Positions 48,259 through 57,813 of a DNA stretch of 64,000 nucleotides are shown here, piece after piece. The position numbers and the translations under genes are program-made. Source of the stretch: Prochlorococcus marinus str. MIT 0919 (GTDB taxonomy: Bacteria; Cyanobacteriota; Cyanobacteriia; PCC-6307; Cyanobiaceae). The first letter of the stretch is position 1; each line of letters starts with the position of its first letter. The notes beneath the pieces are model-generated. The model ran no database searches, was not told the DNA's origin, and saw only the letters and a program-made list of their open reading frames with translations. The stretch is taken from assembly GCF_027359375.1 (NCBI RefSeq), contig NZ_CP114779.1:1629598-1693597 (forward strand). The letters run 5' to 3'.

Positions 48259-48972
48259 TTAATTGGCATTTTTAATTAAAGAACCAATTGCCTCTCCAGC
48301 TACTGCTTTGCTTATATTCTCAGATTCGAAAATGTTAAAGACAACTATCGGGATATTGTTATCTTTGCAAAGCGCTATAGCTGTACTATCCATTACAGCT
48401 ATCTCTCTGGTTAAGACTTCTTGAAACGATAATTTTTTGAATTTTGTTGCATTTGGGAATTTTTTAGGATCCCGATCATATACACCATCAACTTTCGTAG
48501 CTTTAAAAATTACTTCGGCATTTATTTCGGCTGCTCTTAATGCGGCAGTTGTATCAGTTGTGAAGAAAGGATTCCCACATCCGCCTCCAAATACCACTAC
48601 TCTCCCTTTCTCAAGATGTCGAATCGCACGTCTTCTTATATATGGCTCTGCTATTTGCTGCATCTCGATAGCACTTTGGACTCTTGTGGGAACACCAGCT
48701 CTTTCTAAACCGTCCTGAAGTGTGATGGCATTCATTACTGTCGCAAGCATTCCTACATAGTCTGCAGTTGCTCTATCCATGCCAGCAGCGGATCCTTTGA
48801 GGCCTCTAAAAATATTTCCCCCACCTACGACAATTGCTAATTGGGTCCCTCTAGAGACAACTTTTGAAACATCTTTGGCAATTGAAGAAACTATCTCGGG
48901 ATCTATTCCATATGGTTTATCTCCCATTAGAGCCTCACCACTGAGTTTTATAAGAGCGCGTGAGTAAGCCAT
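48259..48972 (-). CDS. pyrH: UMP kinase
   Basis: This amino-acid-kinase-family enzyme phosphorylates UMP. The start [19 protein letters not shown] and [11 protein letters not shown], then [17 protein letters not shown], and [16 protein letters not shown] are diagnostic. I choose the ATG at 48972 (MAYSRALIK), giving 237 aa; a start at 49002 would add ten residues not seen in the family. It forms the usual pair with frr downstream. Confidence 0.97.
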   Translation of the reverse strand: MAYSRALIKLSGEALMGDKPYGIDPEIVSSIAKDVSKVVSRGTQLAIVVGGGNIFRGLKGSAAGMDRATADYVGMLATVMNAITLQDGLERAGVPTRVQSAIEMQQIAEPYIRRRAIRHLEKGRVVVFGGGCGNPFFTTDTTAALRAAEINAEVIFKATKVDGVYDRDPKKFPNATKFKKLSFQEVLTREIAVMDSTAIALCKDNNIPIVVFNIFESENISKAVAGEAIGSLIKNAN

Positions 48973-49087
48973 TCTTGGTCGATATCTATAAGACAGTAGC
49001 AAGGTTCTTAAAAGATCTTCGTATCTGTATGGGTTTGCTGGTCTGTGGTTTAATCGTACGTTTTAATTAATTAAAGGTAATTTTCTT

Positions 49088-49264
49088 GTGGAAGCTTCTT
49101 CATCCGACAGTTTAATAATGGCAAAACTAACTATTTCTGCAATTTTGAGAAGTTGCAAAGAAGAGGATTCCTGGAAAGATCCATCTGTTCATAGAGCAAT
49201 ATTAGTGAGTGGATTATCAGTTTTGGTTGCTTCTTCTAAACTTATTGAAGAAGATCTAGGCTAA
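49088..49264 (+). CDS. Small protein of unknown function (58 aa)
   Basis: A GTG-initiated frame, VEASSSDSLIMAKLTISAIL, runs to TAA at 49262-49264 and fills most of the gap between divergent pyrH and convergent cobO. The sequence is helical and ends LVASSKLIEEDLG. An internal ATG at 49118 would give 48 aa. The good fit to the gap (10 bp to the cobO stop) and normal-looking codon use suggest a real gene. I do not recognise a family. Confidence 0.6.
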   Translation: MEASSSDSLIMAKLTISAILRSCKEEDSWKDPSVHRAILVSGLSVLVASSKLIEEDLG

Positions 49265-49273
49265 GTTAATATT

Positions 49274-49966
49274 TTAAAATTCAACACCTTCTTGTGCTTT
49301 AACACCTTGCTCTCTAAAAGGATGATGCAATAATTTCATTTCAGTTACTAAATCTGCTTTGCTTATAAGGTCTTTATGTGCACCTCGACCAGTCAAAACA
49401 ACATGCGTTAGAGGAGGCCTTTTTTCGATTCCTTGTATTACTTCCTCTACAGAAATATATCCAAGCTTAATTGCAATATTGATTTCATCAAGTATCACTA
49501 ATTTGTATTCACTATTTATCAAGTAAGATATTGATTTCTCCCAAGCTTTCCTTACAAGATCCTTATCTTTATTCCTATCTTGGGTCTCCCAAGTAAACCC
49601 TTCTCCAAGGGCATCCCAGCTTAGTAAAGGACCGAATAATTTTAATGCGCTAGCTTCGCCAGGCTCCCACCCCCCTTTAATAAATTGAATAATTGCAACT
49701 TTCTTATTATGGCCTAGAGTCCTTATGGCCATGCCTAAGGCCGCAGTGGTTTTCCCCTTGCCATTACCTGTGAAAATAATGATTAAAGATTTTTGGATAT
49801 TTCTTTCTTTTACTCTTTTCTCTTGAACTTCTTTTCTTTGCTTCATACGTTTAATGTAAGCATCTTCTTTAAGATCTGCTTCTAAATAACCACCCATTCC
49901 AATATGTTGAGATTTTTTGTCTAATTCCTTTAGCCTTTCCTCTTCATTACCTTTGCTTTTAATCAT
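49274..49966 (-). CDS. cobO: Cob(I)yrinic acid a,c-diamide adenosyltransferase
   Basis: This enzyme attaches the 5'-deoxyadenosyl ligand during cobalamin synthesis. The P-loop is FTGNGKGKTTAALGMAIRT near residue 68, and IQFIKGGWEPGEAS and LVILDEINIAIKLGY follow as in CobO/BtuR. The first 60 residues are a Lys/Glu-rich extension (RMKQRKEVQEKRVKERN). The length of 230 aa is slightly over usual because of it. cobK is about 20 kb away in the same window. Confidence 0.95.
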   Translation of the reverse strand: MIKSKGNEEERLKELDKKSQHIGMGGYLEADLKEDAYIKRMKQRKEVQEKRVKERNIQKSLIIIFTGNGKGKTTAALGMAIRTLGHNKKVAIIQFIKGGWEPGEASALKLFGPLLSWDALGEGFTWETQDRNKDKDLVRKAWEKSISYLINSEYKLVILDEINIAIKLGYISVEEVIQGIEKRPPLTHVVLTGRGAHKDLISKADLVTEMKLLHHPFREQGVKAQEGVEF

Positions 49967-50016
49967 AAGAATTCAATTGCTATTAAAAACTATATATTAG
50001 ATTTTGCTGTAAAACA

Positions 50017-51189
50017 TTAAGCAACTTTTTGTTTACCTAAAGCAGCATCTACAGCTTTTTGCTGATCTCTTCTTGTTATCCAATGATGATAAGTCCGAGT
50101 ATGAATGGCCACAGAATGACCCATCATTCTTGCTGAAACTGTATCTGGCAGACCAATGTGTATTGTACGAATAGCCCAAGCATGCCTTAGGTCATACGGA
50201 GTAAAGGGTATTTTGTACCTATTGAATTGTTCAGTTACTCTTCGTCCAACTTTTTGAAGAGTTGTTTTTGACAAGTCTTTTTGAATTTCTGGTAATTCAA
50301 TGAGAGAGTCTCCTAGTTTGTCCAGGTTAAAGATTCCTACCCATTCTGGGAGAAAGGGCCAAGCTTGATGCTCCCCTGTCTTTGTGCTTGGAAATATTCT
50401 TAAAACTTTATCCCCACTTTTTTTTAGGCAAGAAATATCACAAAAAAACACTTCATGATTTCTTAGCCCATACGTTGCAATTAACCCAAAAACTAATTTC
50501 CATTTTTGGTTTGGGATTGATTTGTAAGAACTTATTATTTGCTCATCACTTGGCAGTTTTCTAAATTGTGCCTTGTGCAAACCATAGCCATAAGCTATTT
50601 TCCTCCAATCTTGGGGTAATTGGATATTTAGGTAATTAGCAAGAGAATTGATAACAGTTCCACACTGTTGCCTACTTCTAGTATTTTCTGAATAGCTAGA
50701 TAGTGCTCTGAGCATTATTTCTTTGTTTAATTGTGAGCCATTGTCAAAAGCAATTTCTTTAAGCCTTTTTAAATATGGTTTATAAGCTGAATTCCAATTA
50801 GATATTTGGCTTGAGGCCATAGTTCTTATATGTTTCTTTTCAAAAAAATGCGATTCAAATTTTGCTATTGCACCTTCTATTTCTGTTTGATAGTTAGATT
50901 TTGTTTTTTCTTGCTTCTTGACTGACCAGTTTTCCCAAGTGAATTGTTTATGCTCAATTTGTAGAGAAACTAGTTGAAGTTTTTTTAAGGCTTGGATTAG
51001 ACCTTCTGAGCTTGCAGGTATGCCTAAGCTAATTCTTTGGACTTTAAAATTCTCATGTGACTTGTTACATGGCAATGGCCCTCGAATAGATAGTTTTTGT
51101 CCTCTCTTTTCAATTCTTAATTTCACCCCTTCCGAGGCAAGATTGAGATTAATGTTCCGGAGTTCACTATTTAGTGTCATTAGTCTCAA
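50017..51189 (-). CDS. Tyrosine recombinase/phage integrase-like protein
   Basis: This 390-aa protein has the tyrosine-recombinase C-terminal pattern: YGLRNHEVFF (Arg I), TPYDLRHAWAIRT (His-x-x-Arg, with Asp-Leu-Arg-His), MMGHSVAIHTRTYHHWI (Gly-His and the Tyr nucleophile). The N-terminal domain is long (about 190 residues). No attachment-site repeats or phage genes flank it, so it may be a resident chromosomal protein rather than a prophage remnant. It diverges from hemH, 60 bp away. Confidence 0.82.
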   Translation of the reverse strand: MRLMTLNSELRNINLNLASEGVKLRIEKRGQKLSIRGPLPCNKSHENFKVQRISLGIPASSEGLIQALKKLQLVSLQIEHKQFTWENWSVKKQEKTKSNYQTEIEGAIAKFESHFFEKKHIRTMASSQISNWNSAYKPYLKRLKEIAFDNGSQLNKEIMLRALSSYSENTRSRQQCGTVINSLANYLNIQLPQDWRKIAYGYGLHKAQFRKLPSDEQIISSYKSIPNQKWKLVFGLIATYGLRNHEVFFCDISCLKKSGDKVLRIFPSTKTGEHQAWPFLPEWVGIFNLDKLGDSLIELPEIQKDLSKTTLQKVGRRVTEQFNRYKIPFTPYDLRHAWAIRTIHIGLPDTVSARMMGHSVAIHTRTYHHWITRRDQQKAVDAALGKQKVA

Positions 51190-51249
51190 TGGTTACACAT
51201 ACATTGACGTCATTAGGGGCTAAGCTCAAGCCCTCATTCTTAGTTTTTT

Positions 51250-52425
51250 ATGACTAGGGTAGGCATTCTTTTAATGAATCTTGGGGGACCTGAGCGCATT
51301 AAGGATGTTGGACCTTTTTTGTACAACCTTTTCTCTGATCCTGAGATAATTAGAATTCCTATTCCGTTTTTTCAAAAACCTCTTGCTTGGTTTATTAGTG
51401 CTCTTAGAAGTTCAAGATCTCAGCAGGCATACCAAGCTATTGGTGGTGGATCTCCTTTGCGGAGGATTACAGAGCAACAAGCTAGAGAGTTGCAAAGTGA
51501 ACTTCGCCAGAGAGGTATTGATGCAACAAGTTATGTTGCTATGCGATATTGGCACCCTTTTACTGAATCGGCTGTATCAGATATAAAGGCTGATGGCATA
51601 AATCAGGTTGTTGTACTTCCTCTATATCCACAATTTTCTATAAGTACAAGTGGCTCTAGTTTTAGAGAGCTTAGAAGATTAAGGGAAGCAGATCCTGCCT
51701 TTCAAAAACTACCTATAAGATGTATTAGAAGTTGGTTTAATAATAAAGGCTATATAACTTCTATGGCCAAATTAATTCAAGAGGAAATATTGCTATGTGA
51801 ATCACCAGAGAAAGCACATGTATGCTTCACTGCTCATGGGGTTCCTAAAAGTTATGTTGAAGAGGCCGGGGATCCTTATAAGGATGAAATTGAAGATTGT
51901 TCAATATTGATTATTGACCAACTTGAGAAAGCATTAGGTTATAGCAATCCTTATACTCTTTCTTATCAGAGTAGAGTTGGTCCAGAAGAATGGCTTCAGC
52001 CATATACTGAGGATGTTTTTGAAGAACTTGCTAATTCAGGAAAAAAGGAACTAGTTGTTGTACCAATTAGTTTTGTAAGCGAACATATCGAAACGCTGCA
52101 AGAAATTGATATAGAATATAGAGAGATAGCAAAGGGTTTTGGTATAAAGAATTTTAGAAGAGTTCGAGCTTTAGATACCTATCCAATGTTCATACATGGA
52201 CTTGCAGATTTGGTTACTTCATGCCTTGAAGGGCCTGAAATTAGTCTAGATGAAGCTGCAAAATTGCCTGAACGAGTTAAGCTTTATCCCCAAGAGAAAT
52301 GGCAATGGGGATGGAATAATAGTGCTGAAGTTTGGAACGGTAGAGTTGCAATGTTTGTATTTATTGTACTTTCATTAGAGTTGTTCATTGGGAATGGGCC
52401 TTTGCATTACATAGGCCTGCTATAA
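51250..52425 (+). CDS. hemH: Ferrochelatase with C-terminal chlorophyll-binding domain
   Basis: Ferrochelatase inserts iron into protoporphyrin [54 protein letters not shown] (with catalytic His) and [13 protein letters not shown] (with Glu) are family blocks. The last 45 residues carry a linker and one membrane helix with [19 protein letters not shown], a CAB/LHC-type chlorophyll-binding motif (ExxNxR). This fused form is typical of cyanobacteria and plastids. The 391-aa length agrees. The divergent integrase gene lies upstream. Confidence 0.97.
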   Translation: MTRVGILLMNLGGPERIKDVGPFLYNLFSDPEIIRIPIPFFQKPLAWFISALRSSRSQQAYQAIGGGSPLRRITEQQARELQSELRQRGIDATSYVAMRYWHPFTESAVSDIKADGINQVVVLPLYPQFSISTSGSSFRELRRLREADPAFQKLPIRCIRSWFNNKGYITSMAKLIQEEILLCESPEKAHVCFTAHGVPKSYVEEAGDPYKDEIEDCSILIIDQLEKALGYSNPYTLSYQSRVGPEEWLQPYTEDVFEELANSGKKELVVVPISFVSEHIETLQEIDIEYREIAKGFGIKNFRRVRALDTYPMFIHGLADLVTSCLEGPEISLDEAAKLPERVKLYPQEKWQWGWNNSAEVWNGRVAMFVFIVLSLELFIGNGPLHYIGLL

Positions 52426-52566
52426 ACGATTTTTTCTTTTAATTCCTGTGTTCGAATATCAAATAATTAGCCTATTAGGCTTATTATTTGAATTTTTCTT
52501 TATATTTCCTGGGCAAAGTAAGCATTAGCCATATAGCATTTATTGATACAGCGAACATTTTCTGCC

Positions 52567-54333
52567 GTGACCCTGACTTCTTCACCGGTAGGCCTGGGTG
52601 ATTCAGAGAATCAGGAACATTCCCATATATTAGGGGCAGATGCCCTTATGGATGCCTTGCGTCTTCATGGTGTAAATACAATTTTTGGATATCCAGGTGG
52701 TGCAATTCTTCCTATTTATGACTCAGTTTATAAAGCCGAGCAACAAGGTTGGTTAAAACATATTCTGGTAAGGCATGAGCAAGGTGCAGCTCATGCTGCG
52801 GATGGGTTCGCTAGAGCGACAGGAAATGTAGGCGTTTGTTTTGGCACTTCTGGCCCAGGTGCTACGAATCTTGTAACGGGAATAGCCACTGCTCAGATGG
52901 ACTCAGTTCCATTGGTTGTTGTTACCGGACAAGTTCCAAGACCTGCAATAGGAACTGACGCCTTTCAAGAAACTGATATTTTTGGAATTACTCTTCCAAT
53001 TGTTAAACATTCTTGGGTAGTAAGAGATCCTTCTGAAATTGGATCTGTCGTTGCTCAAGCTTTTTTTATTGCAGCATCAGGTCGACCTGGACCTGTTTTG
53101 ATTGACATCCCAAAAGATGTTGGTCAAGAGTTATTTAATTACAAGCCTGTCAAGCCAGGTTCTGTTATACCAAGGGGCTTTAAGCTCCCTCCCCAGCCTA
53201 GTGATTCATCTATTGCAGAAGCCTTGACATTGATAGAGAAGTCTCGACAACCTCTTTTATATGTGGGAGGAGGAGTTATCTCAGCAGGTGCTCATAGCAG
53301 CTTGGCTGATTTAGCAAAAAGACATCAGTTGCCAGTAACTACAACATTAATGGGGAAGGGAGCTTATGACGAGCGGGATAATCTTTCTGTAGGCATGCTT
53401 GGCATGCACGGCACTGCCTATGCAAACTTTGCAGTTACCGAGTGTGATTTATTAATAGCTATTGGCGCAAGATTTGACGATAGAGTTACTGGGAAATTAG
53501 AAACATTTGCACCAAAAGCGAAGGTGATTCATTTTGAAGTTGACCCTGCAGAGGTGAATAAAAATAGAGTCGCTGACGTTGCTGTGCTAGGTGATGTTGC
53601 TATCAGCCTTAAGAAAATTGTTGAATTAAGCAATGCTAGAAATATAAATCCAATCACTAGAGATTGGATTGAATTGATTAATAAGTGGAAAAAGCAGTAT
53701 CCGCTTGTTACCCCTAGCCCTGAAGGTATGATTTACCCTCAGGAAGTTCTGCTAGAAATAAGAGATTTGGCTCCTGATGCATATATAACTACAGATGTTG
53801 GTCAGCATCAAATGTGGGCTGCACAATATTTGCGTAATGGTCCTCGGCAATGGATTAGCAGTGCAGGTTTAGGCACTATGGGCTTCGGGGTGCCTGCGGC
53901 TGTTGGTGTTCAAACCGCCTTGCCAGAAAAACAGGTTATATGTATAGCTGGAGATGCAAGTATCCTCATGAATATTCAAGAACTTGCAACCATTGCTGAA
54001 TATAAATTAAATACAAAAATCATTATTATTAATAATCATTGGCAAGGGATGGTAAGGCAGTGGCAGCAAAGTTTTTATGAGGAAAGGTATTCTGCAACAA
54101 ATATGCTTGACGGAGAGCCAAATTTTGTTGCTTTGGCAAATGCTTTTGGAATTAATTCGGTTTTGATTGAAGAGCGCAGTACCTTTAGAGATAAATTAAA
54201 AGAAGCTTTGTTTTCGGATGGACCAGCCCTTGTAAATGTGAATGTACGTAGAGATGAGAATTGTTATCCTATGGTTCCACCTGGGAAAAGTAATGCAGAA
54301 ATGGTTGGCCTTACTCAAAAAGAAGATTTTTAA
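52567..54333 (+). CDS. ilvB: Acetolactate synthase, large (catalytic) subunit
   Basis: This thiamine-diphosphate enzyme starts branched-chain amino acid synthesis. [31 protein letters not shown] (with catalytic Glu) and [15 protein letters not shown] are N-terminal blocks. The ThDP motif runs from [12 protein letters not shown] to [13 protein letters not shown] favour GTG at 52567 (588 aa, giving MTLTSSPVG) over TTG at 52543 (596 aa), because the recalled family N-terminus starts MTLTS; neither has a clear ribosome site. The small regulatory subunit is not in this window. Confidence 0.93.
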   Translation: MTLTSSPVGLGDSENQEHSHILGADALMDALRLHGVNTIFGYPGGAILPIYDSVYKAEQQGWLKHILVRHEQGAAHAADGFARATGNVGVCFGTSGPGATNLVTGIATAQMDSVPLVVVTGQVPRPAIGTDAFQETDIFGITLPIVKHSWVVRDPSEIGSVVAQAFFIAASGRPGPVLIDIPKDVGQELFNYKPVKPGSVIPRGFKLPPQPSDSSIAEALTLIEKSRQPLLYVGGGVISAGAHSSLADLAKRHQLPVTTTLMGKGAYDERDNLSVGMLGMHGTAYANFAVTECDLLIAIGARFDDRVTGKLETFAPKAKVIHFEVDPAEVNKNRVADVAVLGDVAISLKKIVELSNARNINPITRDWIELINKWKKQYPLVTPSPEGMIYPQEVLLEIRDLAPDAYITTDVGQHQMWAAQYLRNGPRQWISSAGLGTMGFGVPAAVGVQTALPEKQVICIAGDASILMNIQELATIAEYKLNTKIIIINNHWQGMVRQWQQSFYEERYSATNMLDGEPNFVALANAFGINSVLIEERSTFRDKLKEALFSDGPALVNVNVRRDENCYPMVPPGKSNAEMVGLTQKEDF

Positions 54334-54413
54334 GAGAATGAAATTTTGTTTTCATATTTAAGACTTGAAAACTTCAAATTAATTAAACTTTTCCAGAATC
54401 TATTTTAGATTTA

Positions 54414-54764
54414 ATGAAATTATTTTTCACTTTTTTACTTTTACTATTCTTGATATTATGCTCGCTTCCAATTCAAGCTTTAGCAGCTGAAGTTTTTCAG
54501 ATAAATAATTCTACAACCATCCAAATAGGTGATCAAAATCGTATCTATAGTATCAAGATTGCATGCCTGAGTGTTAAGCCTGAGAATGAAGAATTTGCTT
54601 TTAAATATTTAAAGAAAGAACTTCCCAGAAGGACAAAAGTTAATCTAAAACCAGTCGGTTATGAAGAAGGTAAATTGTTATCTAAGGTGATTAAGATTAG
54701 CTCTCAGGAAGACTTGGGTAATTCTATGAAAGAACTAGGCTTGGCAGATTGGGAATGTGACTAG
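54414..54764 (+). CDS. Exported small protein, nuclease-like beta pattern
   Basis: The 116-aa protein has a signal peptide (residues 1-25, FFTFLLLLFLILCSLPIQAL, cleavage after ALA). The mature part, ATTIQIGD-like (STTIQIGDQNRIYSIKIACL), then KKELPRRTKVNLKPVGY, resembles a thermonuclease/OB-type beta sheet without catalytic residues. It is probably periplasmic. The last four bases overlap the convergent pgeF gene. Function is unknown. Confidence 0.62.
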   Translation: MKLFFTFLLLLFLILCSLPIQALAAEVFQINNSTTIQIGDQNRIYSIKIACLSVKPENEEFAFKYLKKELPRRTKVNLKPVGYEEGKLLSKVIKISSQEDLGNSMKELGLADWECD

Positions 54765-55552
54765 ACTTGGCTTGAGCATTCTTTGTATTTTCTCGTTAAA
54801 ATAGTACTCCATTGCCAAGATTTTATTTTGTCTCTCCTCCATGAAGAGAATAGGCTTTTCTCTTCATAGGTGCAATTTTTATTGACACTTATATTGCTAC
54901 TTCTTATCCCTTCAATTTTTAATTGACACTTGGCTATAGAACGTATATCTAGTAAGAATTTATCTGTATTTAGCTCACACTTAACTATATCAATTAAATC
55001 TACAAGTCTACTCTTTTGAAGGAGATTAGCCTTTCTCTCTTGTATATTTTTGCTAATTAGATCAATTACAGTTTTATCAACTTGGTAGTTTTTTAAAGAG
55101 ATTGCTGGACCTAAAGCAACAATAAGATTACTTGTATCAGAATCAAAAGCTTTGAGCTTTGAGATAGTTTCTTTAATGATATTTTTTGTAAGCCCTCTCC
55201 AGCCTGCATGTGTTGCGGCTACTTGACCAGTTTTAATATTTCCAAAAATAATAGGTATGCAATCAGCTGTATATATCCAAAGACTCTCTTGTTGCCCATC
55301 ACTGATAATGCCATCTGCACATAAATCTCCTGATTGATTTAATTCGGATGTTGTAACTACTCTATTGCTATGAACTTGATTTAATGATGCAAAGCTGTGA
55401 GTAATATTAAAACACTTAGATAATTCTTTTGGACCATAGTCCTGTGAGGCTTTGCCGAAAAAACCATGCCTAAAACCATGGCGATTAAAAAGATTAGATT
55501 GGATTAAAAGGCCATATTTTGTATTTGAACTACTCCAATCTTCTTTAAGCAC
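54761..55552 (-). CDS. pgeF: Polyphenol oxidase/PgeF-type peptidoglycan-editing protein (YfiH family)
   Basis: The 263-aa protein has the laccase-domain motifs of the YfiH/PgeF family. They are HSNRVVTT near residue 60, TADCIPIIFGNIKTGQVAATHAG when read in two parts near residues 95-115, and HAGWRGLTKNIIKE. Members hydrolyse adenosine or remove misplaced serine from peptidoglycan precursors. The Cys-His metal ligands (TADC and THAGWRG) are present. The gene overlaps the exported-protein gene by four bases at its end. Confidence 0.9.
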   Translation of the reverse strand: MLKEDWSSSNTKYGLLIQSNLFNRHGFRHGFFGKASQDYGPKELSKCFNITHSFASLNQVHSNRVVTTSELNQSGDLCADGIISDGQQESLWIYTADCIPIIFGNIKTGQVAATHAGWRGLTKNIIKETISKLKAFDSDTSNLIVALGPAISLKNYQVDKTVIDLISKNIQERKANLLQKSRLVDLIDIVKCELNTDKFLLDIRSIAKCQLKIEGIRSSNISVNKNCTYEEKSLFSSWRRDKIKSWQWSTILTRKYKECSSQV

Positions 55553-55591
55553 CTATTTGCTTGTAAGTAATTACTTTTGATTATATTAGAC

Positions 55592-56488
55592 CTAAGTTAT
55601 CGAATGATCTCTAAGCATCCAAAAACCAGAAAATTTCTCTTCTTCTGGGGAACTTTGAATTGCAATAAATTGAAGCCCATCTAGTTGATCTTTTGAACTT
55701 AGGAGGTCTTTTTGTGCTTTTTCTGAGTCTAGTTTGCTCATGTCTGTAACAAGCCATCTGTCTTCTTGCCCAGCTTCTAGTATTAATTGATTCTCTTCTA
55801 TAACTAGTTTTACTGGTTCTATACCACTAAGCCAGGCTGCCAAAGCGAAAGATCGATTCTTGCTAAATAGGCGTAAGCCAGGAACAGGGACCAGGGGTTG
55901 AAGCTTTGGTCTGATTGGCAAAAGCCCTTTAAATTCTATCGGCCAGTCTTTGGAGTCTCTAAGGCTTTCGAGATCAAGTGAAGCAAAATTCCAAGCGTCT
56001 CCTCTTAGCGCTTCTGGGAGGGGTATTGGAGTATTAAGGATCCTTGCAGGAGGAGGAGCTATAGGGCCAGCCATATAGCCAGGGAGATTTGGATAGACTG
56101 TCTTTTCTCTTTCTGCAAGCCAATCAAGCAAAGAGTATGTTCTTCTGCTCTCTTTAACCTCTAGGCCCAATGATTCAGCTGCTTTCTTTATCATAGTCTT
56201 CATAGAGGCTCGCCAAGACCTAATTCTTTGAGGAGGCCCCCACCCTTGTTTTTTGGCTTCTCTGAGTGCTTCTTCTAGTGCTGTCGAAAGCCATATTGAA
56301 TTGACTTCACTTGCAGGACATTGTTTCTCCCAGCGAAAAGTTTCTTCGTTTGAGATATCTTGACTGCTTGATATCAGTAGTTCCCACCTTTTTTTGCCAT
56401 CAGCCTCAATGATTGGTCGAGAGTAAAAGTCAACTTCCCAATCTGCTGATTTGCCTTTTTGGAGCGCTTTGGTTTGAGTGAAATCCAT
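55592..56488 (-). CDS. Tab2/Atab2 family RNA-binding protein
   Basis: This 298-aa protein matches the cyanobacterial/plastid Tab2 family (DUF1092). The start WEVDFYSRPIIEADGKKRWE and the central LLDWLAEREKTVYPNLPGYM, with GPIAPPPARILN, are family blocks. In Chlamydomonas Tab2 promotes translation of psaB. In cyanobacteria the target is not settled. The start codon overlaps the stop of rps1b as TAATG, so the two RNA-binding proteins are translationally coupled. Confidence 0.92.
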   Translation of the reverse strand: MDFTQTKALQKGKSADWEVDFYSRPIIEADGKKRWELLISSSQDISNEETFRWEKQCPASEVNSIWLSTALEEALREAKKQGWGPPQRIRSWRASMKTMIKKAAESLGLEVKESRRTYSLLDWLAEREKTVYPNLPGYMAGPIAPPPARILNTPIPLPEALRGDAWNFASLDLESLRDSKDWPIEFKGLLPIRPKLQPLVPVPGLRLFSKNRSFALAAWLSGIEPVKLVIEENQLILEAGQEDRWLVTDMSKLDSEKAQKDLLSSKDQLDGLQFIAIQSSPEEEKFSGFWMLRDHSIT

Positions 56489-57759
56489 TATTCAGATGTA
56501 TTGTCTTCATTTTTTTTGAGAAGGTCTTTTACTTTCTTTGCGCGTTCTTCTGCTTCAGCTAAAATTTTCTCTTTCTCTACAAGTATCTCACCTGGAATGC
56601 CCTCAAGCATCGCTGTGTTTAGGCCAATTCTCCCTCTCCTCGGATCGAGTTCAGTAATAATGGCTTTGATTAATTCGCCTTGAACAAAAATTTCTCTTAA
56701 AGATCTTATGCTGCCATTCGTAACCATTGATTGATGCAAAAGTCCGCTAATACCACCTAAATCAATAAAGAAACCATAAGGTTTAATTGCTAAAACTTTC
56801 CCCTCAACAACTTGGCCAATTTCTAATTCTGCAAATTTTGCAGTAATTACAGCTTTCTTTTCAGAAAGAATTAGTTTTCTTGTATCTGGATTTACCTCTA
56901 TAAAGGCAACCTTAAAGCTTTTGCCTACTAGCGATTCATGGTTTTGACCTTGCTCAAGTTGAGAGCGAGGTATAAAGCCTCGCAGACCTTCTAAGTCACA
57001 AGTAACACCTCCTCTATTAAAACCATTAATTTTTACTTCTGTAACTTTTCCAGCTTTTTCTTGTTTCATTACTTTCTCCCAGCTTTTTCGCAGTTCAAGT
57101 GCTCTACAGCTAATAGTGACCATCCCATCTGCATTCTGTTCACGAGTGACTAACACTTCAACTTCCAGTCCTTTCGGGAAACGCTCTTTTAGATTTGTAA
57201 TTACACCTAGCCCGCATTCGTTTTTAGGCATAAACCCTGGTGCTTTTCCACCTATGTCTACATAGATTCCATCACTCTCAACACCTATTACGGATCCTTT
57301 TGCGATTTCTCCCGTTGCCCCTACAGGCTCGTTTTCATTTAAAGCTTCTAAAAATGCATCCTCATCAAAATCAAAATCATCGACACTCCTTTCAAGAAAA
57401 CTAGCTTCTTTGAAATTTTCTGACTGAATGGATTCTTTTTCAAGAAGATCAGCCATCGAAAGATTTTCTATAGACTCAAGTTCTAATTCGTTTGAATAAG
57501 TTTTGTTATCAGAATTTGATAACTTTGTTGGCGATTTTGGTAGTTGAAGGTTCTGAGGAACGTCGTTTTTTGGAGCATTTATGTACTCATTGTTTATGCG
57601 TTCTTCTTCTTCTTTTTGAAGATTTTCTTGCTCTTCCTTTCTACTGATATGCATTACCTGCAAAGGTTTGCGCGCATTTCGCGGGGCCTTTGAGGGCGGG
57701 TTAGGCCTATTTGGTTGAGTGCTTCCTGGTTCAGCCATATTCCCCTGGGGGGTTGTCAA
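56488..57759 (-). CDS. rps1b: Ribosomal protein S1 homologue B, three S1 domains
   Basis: This 423-aa RNA-binding protein has three S1 domains. They begin with KGSVIGVESDGIYVDIGGKA (about 155), then KVTEVKINGFNRGGVTCDLE (about 240), then VEGKVLAIKPYGFFIDLGG (about 325). The first 140 residues are a charged, Asn/Glu/Ser-rich extension without a fold. It is the S1-B (Nbp1-like) form rather than the main S1, which is not in this window. The ATG at 57759 is fixed by upstream stops. It overlaps the tab2 start. Confidence 0.87.
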   Translation of the reverse strand: MTTPQGNMAEPGSTQPNRPNPPSKAPRNARKPLQVMHISRKEEQENLQKEEEERINNEYINAPKNDVPQNLQLPKSPTKLSNSDNKTYSNELELESIENLSMADLLEKESIQSENFKEASFLERSVDDFDFDEDAFLEALNENEPVGATGEIAKGSVIGVESDGIYVDIGGKAPGFMPKNECGLGVITNLKERFPKGLEVEVLVTREQNADGMVTISCRALELRKSWEKVMKQEKAGKVTEVKINGFNRGGVTCDLEGLRGFIPRSQLEQGQNHESLVGKSFKVAFIEVNPDTRKLILSEKKAVITAKFAELEIGQVVEGKVLAIKPYGFFIDLGGISGLLHQSMVTNGSIRSLREIFVQGELIKAIITELDPRRGRIGLNTAMLEGIPGEILVEKEKILAEAEERAKKVKDLLKKNEDNTSE

Positions 57760-57799
57760 TGAGTCATTCTTGCAGGCAACGTTAAATTAATTCTCTAAA

Positions 57800-57805
57800 A
57801 GGAGG
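57800..57805 (+). promoter_or_regulatory. Shine-Dalgarno for the ATT-start creatininase gene
   Basis: AGGAGG is a full match to the anti-Shine-Dalgarno and lies 8 nt before ATT 57814. It is the strongest ribosome site I saw in the window, and no ATG, GTG or TTG is at a suitable distance. Confidence 0.72.
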
Positions 57806-57813
57806 CGATTTCA

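Noticed and set aside
50017-51189. Prophage or island call around the integrase-like gene
   Set aside because: Flanking genes are housekeeping (cobO, hemH), with no phage genes or direct repeats seen.
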